A stretch of 55,607 bases of DNA from Defluviitaleaceae bacterium (GTDB taxonomy: Bacteria; Bacillota; Clostridia; Lachnospirales; WQUN01). Positions 51,401 through 55,607 of the stretch are shown here, piece by piece (positions within the stretch are counted from its first letter, which is position 1; each line of letters begins with the position of its first letter). Location: the NCBI GenBank assembly GCA_009779755.1, contig WRDO01000019.1:1-55607 (forward strand), given 5' to 3'. Position numbers and translations under genes: made by a program. The notes beneath the pieces were generated by a model that ran no database searches, was not told where the DNA came from, and saw only the letters and a program-made list of their open reading frames with translations.

Positions 51401-53378
51401 GCCGTGGCAACCGTGGGTCGCCTATTCCGACCCTGCGGCGCATGACCCGTTGACGCAATATTCCGTAATGACCATCGACGGCGGTACGCTTCGGATCGAA
51501 TCCTTCGTTATCGACGGTACGACCGAAAGGCTTCACGACGGCATTACCCTCCGCAAGAACGCCACGCAAGCGGATTTGGAATCCGTTATTGCGGGGATGG
51601 AGAAAGTAGAGAAAAACGGTATCACGGATGCGACTTGGGCGGCTTTCCAAGCGGCGATTGCCGGCGCCAAGACCGCAACCAACCCCCACACCGCGTTTGT
51701 CGCGTTGTACGACGCATATTACGCGCTTAACCCCGGCACCGACAAAGCCGCATTGGGCGTATTGGTCAACGAAGTAACCAACGTATTGGCAACGGCTTCG
51801 GAAGGGCAATGGGAAGGGCAATATCCCATCGGCTCGATGGCCGTATTGCAAGCCGTGTTGGATGACGCGTTCGTAACCTATGACCTCAGGCTGTCAGTCC
51901 AAGCAGATATCAACGCCGCATTGGCTGCCTTAAGAGCCGCTTACGCGCAATTCCTCTCTTTGGTAAGCGATGTACCGTGTCCGTGGGTATTTGTCCATGA
52001 CATCCCCGCCGACCGGCCGTATACGATCGGCCTCGTCGATTGGATGCTGGAGGACGATCCTTGGTATATCGAACCGAACTTGGGCGCAGCATTGGGCGGG
52101 AAGCAGCATTTCTTCGCGCATTTCACCAAAGGCCCCTACTCTCATAATTCACCCTATACCGACGGCGGAACCCTTGCCCAACGCACCGAAGTCTTGTTTG
52201 CCCCGGCCAACCTCCCGGGCGGACGCGGTGTAAACCCGGTGCATATCACCCAAACCCGCATCGGCGAATGGATCCGTTATGAATTAAACGTGGCGCAAGC
52301 GGGCGCTTACCGTGCCACGCTGGGCGCGGTCAACGCCACCGCCAATGAACAAATCGTCGTGATCAGGGATATGCAGTTGAATGTGCTCACCCAATTCGTT
52401 ATCCCTGCCAATAACCCGTTACCCGCAGGAGGCTGGGACGAAGCCTTGCTTGTACGCGGCACCGAGGAATTCTACCTGCCCGCCGGTAACGTCATCATCG
52501 AATTGTTCTTCGTTAACGATGGCATCGGCGCGACGGCGAACTCCGAAACCCCCGGCAACAACTACAACCCCGGCCCGGACGTGGATATCCTTATCCTTGA
52601 ACGTATCGGAAACATGGATGCACCCGTACGCGCGATTGAACCCAATACGTGGCCCCTACCCCCGGCCTTCACCAGAATCGGCGGGGACGCATCGCACCGT
52701 CAACGCGCATGGCTGACCGACGGCAACGAATGTCCGGTCAGCGGTTTGATCGGTCACGGCTTCCCGGTTCATATCTACAACAGGATTGTCGGGTTGGTAA
52801 TGGAAGTCGCGGGACGCCCCGGCGGCCCTAACGGCAACCATACCACACAGGTCCACATCATGAATGACGGCGGCGGCGCGTGGCTTCCGGAGTATAATCC
52901 CCCCGTAGGCGTGCTTTGGGATCCCGATATCGGTCCCTTCGGCGCTCTCGTGTGGGACCTTGTAACCATGCCCATGGCGGACGGTACCTCTCATGCGGCT
53001 ACCGTGCACTTCCCCACCTTCGCCCAAACGACGGAAATGGGATGGATCAACACCGCTTACTACAACAACGGCTGGGAAGAATTTAATTACATGCGTGCGT
53101 ATCTGCTCCTTGCCGAATGCCCCGTATGCGGCCCCAATTGCGAATACACCATTCCCGAATGGTGGGTGCAAGCGGGTCAACCCGGCGGCGGCAGACCTCC
53201 CACCGCAAGCCTTACCACAGGCACGGTGTATGTGGTGCAATACGGGGATACCCTCGCGCGCATTGCGCAACGTTTTTACGGTGATGCGACGTTATGGCCC
53301 CGTATCTTCGAAGCAAACCGCAGCATCTTAACAAATCCGAACAGAATCTATGCAGGGCAAACCCTCAGGATTCCGTAA
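48471..53378 (+). CDS. Large secreted metallophosphoesterase with duplicated N-terminal module, FIVAR, CBM-like and LysM regions
   Basis: The 1635-residue exported protein has a signal peptide (1-35, cut after 'VKA'). In order: two copies of a 185-residue module (from C39 and C224), a beta-rich region, a purple-acid-phosphatase-type Fn3 domain (about 600-700, 'VMVTGLVPGTEYAYRVGDGT'), and a calcineurin-like phosphoesterase (about 705-1010) with metal ligands D714, D753, N785-H786, H877 and 'NGHDH' (H914, H916). Then FIVAR-like helices (about 1026-1165), a carbohydrate-binding-like part (about 1260-1380) and a LysM (about 1587-1635). It is probably a cell-wall-bound phosphatase. AAGGAGGAG precedes the ATG. 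It stands alone. Confidence 0.9.
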   Translation: MRRKRTVSKVLAWALTMAMTLSLLAPFAAFNVKAASVDCPAHTSVWAPNLVGAEATPSGRNYVTNADGATVGLFLSSSRTPPAGLQILDGGVLRHETGGGGERLNIAIKGTSSNGSEQAGFAPVDGKTYRLTFNAENEHRTGPATTIGFRLNGETAVAVANPVKGTFFSYQFMHDAESATEGDTGHGLVAIGIVVDGGAGTVVHFSNFNIIEVTDAECICVGPCPVHVGERVWAPNLAGAEAAPSGRNYVTSAAGETLGFILSSSRTPPAGLQVLDGGVLRHQSGGGGERLSIVVKGTSSNNSEQAGFAPVDGKSYRLTFNAENAHRSGPSTTIGISQFGQAIVPAGTLKPVGGTRFEYVFGYCAEAALTYGDGGHGRVAIGIIAGPDSGSVVHYSNIAIYEVDPGGVCTCEHGVREWYVYPESANIEFIGTEGNSGSGHVMRLSNLGFDENDIPTRGALLEFNLRVAYDTGRRLLAWTDLSGGAAELGDITFATTENILAGKVVVSGLAGTDTLINLTLPQELIYDEATGTFATEVYVAIGINKGETGDPDAADNYNLVPGQRGGSARGSLGLAREFDILSVVRLNVLEEIFFNTNISLNPGVNETAMGFSWWTPIGEAAASVLQIVGINELDGGAMPANAREIRGGRPTPLHPTSDQPGYQYDVNKVMVTGLVPGTEYAYRVGDGTAANWSPVYTLRTFDPSNAFRVILVGDPQLNPSADRLLNNWRDTLQRAVARTNAAGGASFMISTGDQTGGGANDPFAITNYLDPAQLRSLPVIATVGNHDTQSQRTGAHLEPGFSVFSSVYNWPNHNWLGGNPTHTNDFLRGGGNWFFSYGDALFISLNSNISDIEEHRATMESAVASHPNAVWRIVTFHHDIFGNGTGHSMGMGARRATWSAFLDEYNIDVVLNGHDHTHTRSFFMEGNQIQRYQMPTVLDVNERDILNTPAGTFVSPSGIVYLTFGAAADVPKYTSHVPWQPWVAYSDPAAHDPLTQYSVMTIDGGTLRIESFVIDGTTERLHDGITLRKNATQADLESVIAGMEKVEKNGITDATWAAFQAAIAGAKTATNPHTAFVALYDAYYALNPGTDKAALGVLVNEVTNVLATASEGQWEGQYPIGSMAVLQAVLDDAFVTYDLRLSVQADINAALAALRAAYAQFLSLVSDVPCPWVFVHDIPADRPYTIGLVDWMLEDDPWYIEPNLGAALGGKQHFFAHFTKGPYSHNSPYTDGGTLAQRTEVLFAPANLPGGRGVNPVHITQTRIGEWIRYELNVAQAGAYRATLGAVNATANEQIVVIRDMQLNVLTQFVIPANNPLPAGGWDEALLVRGTEEFYLPAGNVIIELFFVNDGIGATANSETPGNNYNPGPDVDILILERIGNMDAPVRAIEPNTWPLPPAFTRIGGDASHRQRAWLTDGNECPVSGLIGHGFPVHIYNRIVGLVMEVAGRPGGPNGNHTTQVHIMNDGGGAWLPEYNPPVGVLWDPDIGPFGALVWDLVTMPMADGTSHAATVHFPTFAQTTEMGWINTAYYNNGWEEFNYMRAYLLLAECPVCGPNCEYTIPEWWVQAGQPGGGRPPTASLTTGTVYVVQYGDTLARIAQRFYGDATLWPRIFEANRSILTNPNRIYAGQTLRIP
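48585..49694 (+). repeat. Tandem duplication of a 555-bp coding module
   Basis: Two head-to-tail copies, each about 185 codons, begin at 48585 and 49140. Shared strings include 'VWAPNL', 'PSGRNYVT', 'SSSRTPPAGLQ', 'LDGGVLRH', 'EQAGFAPVDGK' and 'YRLTFNAEN'. Third-codon positions differ widely, so the duplication is old but the protein sequence is kept. Confidence 0.85.
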
Positions 53379-53408
53379 TAAAACATGCAATAAAACCATG
53401 TAACGGCG

Positions 53409-53445
53409 AACGCACCCCTTGCCATCCGACGGCGAGGGGTGCGTT
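53409..53445. terminator. Long hairpin after the phosphoesterase gene
   Basis: AACGCACCCCTTGCC (53409-53423) pairs with GGCGAGGGGTGCGTT (53431-53445) over 15 bp with one G-T pair and a 7-nt loop. No T tract follows, so termination may be incomplete or rely on other factors. It stands 30 bp downstream of the stop. Confidence 0.6.
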
Positions 53446-53481
53446 ACGGATATAACATATGCTGCTTGAAGGAGGCGCGTT

Positions 53482-54198
53482 ATCATAGAAATAGCAGTAT
53501 GCGACGATAACAAATTATTTTTATCGACCATGGAACAACAATTGCAAATGATTAATCCGGCGTACAATGTATTTTTATTTTCCGACCTTGCTCCCTTTTT
53601 TATGTCCGTTGAGGGTGGTAAGCGTTACGATGCCGTATTGATGGATATCGATTGGCACGACAGGGTTGCGGGTATGGACGCGGCGGCGGAGGTATATAAA
53701 TTATCCCCCGGCACGAGAATTATTTACATAACCGGTCACATCGAACGGTTTTCGCAACAGATTTTCCTGCACCACGCCAATTTGAGCGGTTACCTTACCA
53801 AACCCGTGGACAATGGATTGCTGCAAGCCAATTTGCAAAAGGTGGCGGACACAAAGCATTTACGGGAGGAAGCCGCCCTCGTGCTTAAGCAAAAGGGCGC
53901 GGTCGTTTCCGTTCCCTTTAAGGATATTTATTTTATCGAAAGCCGGAATCACGTAATTCTGGTACATACGGACGGGGATGTGGTTAAGACCTACGATCGC
54001 TTGGATAATATACTGCAATCGTTGACCGAGGGGTTTTATCAATGCCATAAGAGTTATATCATAAACATGGGAAAGGTACGCCGCTTTCAATCCGATGATG
54101 TTATCCTAAAAAACGGGACAAACGTACCCGTGAGCCGTGCGCGGTATGCGCTAACAAAGGAAGCGTATTTGAAGTATTTGACAAAGTTTAACCGTTAA
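53482..54198 (+). CDS. LytTR-family response regulator with apparent AUC (or AUA) start codon
   Basis: The 238-residue regulator has a receiver with 'IEIAVCDDN' at the very start, phospho-acceptor in 'YDAVLMDIDWHD' and 'YLTKPVDNG', then a LytTR DNA-binding domain ('DIYFIESRNHVILVHTDGD', 'FYQCHKSYIINMGKVRRFQS'). The first in-frame ATG (53530) would cut off the first strand and acidic pair. AAGGAGG (53469-53475) stands six bases before an ATC codon at 53482 and nine before an ATA, and no ATG, GTG or TTG lies there. The sequence before the ATG is clearly coding, so a rare non-AUG start, or a substitution or sequence error in the start codon, is implied. Confidence 0.85.
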   Translation: MIEIAVCDDNKLFLSTMEQQLQMINPAYNVFLFSDLAPFFMSVEGGKRYDAVLMDIDWHDRVAGMDAAAEVYKLSPGTRIIYITGHIERFSQQIFLHHANLSGYLTKPVDNGLLQANLQKVADTKHLREEAALVLKQKGAVVSVPFKDIYFIESRNHVILVHTDGDVVKTYDRLDNILQSLTEGFYQCHKSYIINMGKVRRFQSDDVILKNGTNVPVSRARYALTKEAYLKYLTKFNR

Positions 54199-54238
54199 CA
54201 TACCATTTGGTTAAATATAAATTAGAGGGGGCCATATC

Positions 54239-54466
54239 ATGGCAATGGTTAAGGAAAAGCAACTGGCCTTTAAGGTGAACCCGCAGGAATTTGATGAAAT
54301 CCACGTATTTGCGAAAAACCAAGGTAAAACCCTGTCTGCGTTTGTTTTGGAATTAATAAGGGAACAAATGGAAAATTGGGAAGACGAACAGGATATCCGC
54401 GAAGTGTTGAACAGCAACGAACCCGGTATTAGTTGGAATGCTTTGCGCATGGAGGGGAGGCAATGA
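54239..54466 (+). CDS. Antitoxin of a RelBE-like type II pair
   Basis: The 75-residue protein has an N-terminal ribbon-helix-helix-like part ('KQLAFKVNPQEFDEIHVFAK', 'LSAFVLELIREQMENWE') and an acidic C terminus that would wrap the toxin. It overlaps the toxin gene by ATGA, the normal antitoxin-first order. Such antitoxins bind and neutralise the toxin and repress the operon. GGGGG lies seven bases before the ATG. It starts 40 bases after the LytTR regulator on the same strand. Confidence 0.8.
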   Translation: MAMVKEKQLAFKVNPQEFDEIHVFAKNQGKTLSAFVLELIREQMENWEDEQDIREVLNSNEPGISWNALRMEGRQ

Positions 54467-54759
54467 CATACACGGTGGCGTTCAGCGGTGCGGCAGCAAG
54501 ACAATACCGAAAATTGGATCTATTCGCAAAACGTCAAATTGACAATTACATCTTCGAATACCTTGAAGGTACGACTAACCCTAGGGCCCACGGTAAACCC
54601 TTAAAGGGTAATCTGATAGGTTTTTGGAGATACCAAATCGGGAACTTCCGCCTCATCGTCGATATACAGGACAACATATTGACGATATGGGTGATAAAGG
54701 TGGGGCATAGAAAAGAAATATACGACGGTAAAGTTAAACGAAACAGGGTTCAACGATGA
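54463..54759 (+). CDS. RelE/ParE-family toxin
   Basis: The 98-residue protein has the RelE/ParE fold pattern: 'YTVAFSGAAARQYRKLD', 'RAHGKPLKGNLIGFWRYQIG', 'NFRLIVDIQDNILTIWVIKV' and 'GHRKEIYD'. RelE-type toxins cut mRNA on the ribosome; ParE-type ones poison gyrase. The basic residues and the final 'GHRKEIY' fit RelE. It overlaps the antitoxin by ATGA, and a sensor kinase gene starts 20 bases after its stop. Confidence 0.85.
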   Translation: MTYTVAFSGAAARQYRKLDLFAKRQIDNYIFEYLEGTTNPRAHGKPLKGNLIGFWRYQIGNFRLIVDIQDNILTIWVIKVGHRKEIYDGKVKRNRVQR

Positions 54760-54779
54760 TATAAGGGAAGGTACATATT

Positions 54780-55607
54780 ATGATTTTTATCGGACATTTT
54801 TTAGGGTTGACATTAATGACGGCTTTGTTCTTTTATTTTGTATCACAGGTTTTGTCGGGTAAACTAAACATAAAAACCATCGCCGTGTTATCAATCATTA
54901 TCGGCTTGACCAACCCCTTAAAAGTGATATTTGAAACGAATTCGACTTTATTTACAATCATATCGTTTGCGGCGTTTAGCATGAAAATCGTTTTTGTCCT
55001 ATGGTTATGCTCCGGCGAACGTTGGAAAAAAATCGTTGTCCCTCTTTTCTTTTATTTTGTACTGACAATAGCTGATGCCATTACCGGAACGATTATTGCC
55101 TTGGTATATGTAGATATGTACATTATATTTAATGAATCGGTTCCAATGGCGGTATATTTTTGCATTGGGATTATTCTTTTCGGTTTGTTGGGTTTATTTG
55201 GTGTATATTTGTGGAAAATGGTAAATGCTAAAAAATTATATATACGCCATTTGACCCTTCTCATACTTCCGGCATGTTTTGGTTTTATTTTTCTTATTTC
55301 CTACCTTGATGTATATACTAGGGAATGGTGGATGGTTATCACTACAATAATCCTCGGCAATGGCGCTTTGCTGTACTACATCCTTTTTATGGAACGAAAA
55401 CTAACGATGGAGGATGTCCGCCGCGAAACTCGCCACATGATGGAATTGGAACAATCCCAATATAGGGAAGTGGAAAAACGGCAGGAGGAATTTACAAAGA
55501 TACGGCACGACTTTAACAACCAGCTTGCCGTCATCGGGCGGCTGATGCGTAACGGGGAGGAATCCACCGCACGGGACATGATAGATACCTTGTCACATGA
55601 AATTATA
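54780..55607 (+). CDS. AgrC-like GHKL sensor histidine kinase, 3' end outside window
   Basis: The reading frame is open from the ATG at 54780 to the right edge (276 codons). It has about six membrane helices in its first 200 residues, a short helical linker, then 'IRHDFNNQLAVIGRLM', the phospho-acceptor motif of AgrC/GHKL-type kinases that pair with LytTR regulators. The ATP-binding domain lies beyond the window. GGGAAGG lies eight bases before the ATG. It is the probable partner of the LytTR regulator 580 bases upstream, from which it is separated by the toxin-antitoxin genes. Confidence 0.85.
   Translation, partial: MIFIGHFLGLTLMTALFFYFVSQVLSGKLNIKTIAVLSIIIGLTNPLKVIFETNSTLFTIISFAAFSMKIVFVLWLCSGERWKKIVVPLFFYFVLTIADAITGTIIALVYVDMYIIFNESVPMAVYFCIGIILFGLLGLFGVYLWKMVNAKKLYIRHLTLLILPACFGFIFLISYLDVYTREWWMVITTIILGNGALLYYILFMERKLTMEDVRRETRHMMELEQSQYREVEKRQEEFTKIRHDFNNQLAVIGRLMRNGEESTARDMIDTLSHEII

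Noticed and set aside
53530..54198. ATG 53530 as the start of the LytTR regulator
   Set aside because: It would remove the first beta strand and acidic pair, and it has no ribosome site, while AAGGAGG stands before the upstream ATC.

Overview
The window reads as chromosome of a motile, spore-forming, low-to-mid GC Firmicute, most likely of the Lachnospiraceae/Clostridia type. The pointers are: strong Shine-Dalgarno sites (AAGGAGG/GGAGGT) before nearly every gene; sporulation-linked genes (YaaL-BofA pair, a BofC-like protein); a flagellin and a FliK-like protein; the Gram-positive HprK/Crh regulatory pair; a BmrCD-type heterodimeric ABC exporter; NfeD plus flotillin; and a LytTR/AgrC-type two-component system. 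ATGA or GTGA stop/start overlaps are common (at 16305, 19905, 20489, 28104, 36554, 42562, 44905, 54463), as are TTG/GTG starts. No phage, insertion sequence, CRISPR array or rRNA was seen.

Layout. 1-510: N-terminal end of an ABC ATPase gene (minus), then a consensus sigma-A promoter, a structured transcript of about 230 nt and a strong terminator (candidate ncRNA or leader). 511-4076: HD-GYP response regulator and hybrid histidine kinase operon. 4111-7211 (minus): short atypical flagellin with a sigma-28-like promoter, glmM, and a Cys-containing clostridial protein. 7346-10951: nadD-yqeK fusion, rsfS, BofC-like gene, glpK. 11017-17048 (minus): heterodimeric ABC exporter, then exonuclease III coupled to a FliK-like protein. 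17218-23335: polA, coaE, lytic transglycosylase, orphan family-5 solute-binding lipoprotein, yaaL, bofA. 23410-23740 (minus): zinc-ribbon microprotein and tRNA-Thr behind a perfect promoter.

23908-32067 (minus): a packed run of PEGA protein, uvrC, small unknown protein, hprK, murB, rapZ, a shortened whiA, crh and a GrdX-like gene, in an order related to the Bacillus yvcI-crh region but without yvcK/glmR. 32211-38869: YgiQ radical-SAM protein, two acetyltransferase-like genes (one fused to a P-loop kinase), an OmpR-type two-component system and a URO-D family protein. 38966-41473: NfeD-flotillin-PH operon. 41522-47745: three lipoprotein HlyD-type adaptors and one large FtsX/MacB-type permease, overlapping gene to gene, with its own promoter and no ATPase. 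47745-48230: dCMP deaminase. 48471-53378: a 1635-residue secreted metallophosphoesterase with a duplicated N-terminal module and a C-terminal LysM. 53482-55607: a LytTR response regulator with an apparent AUC (or AUA) start, a RelBE-like toxin-antitoxin pair, and a GHKL sensor kinase running off the end.

The most unusual points are the unassigned structured RNA, the truncated WhiA, the histidine-less HPr (Crh) made from TTG, the adaptor/permease operon without an ATPase, the AUC-start regulator whose kinase is separated from it by a toxin-antitoxin pair, and the zinc-ribbon/tRNA-Thr transcription unit. All family assignments come from reading motifs by eye; no database search was possible.
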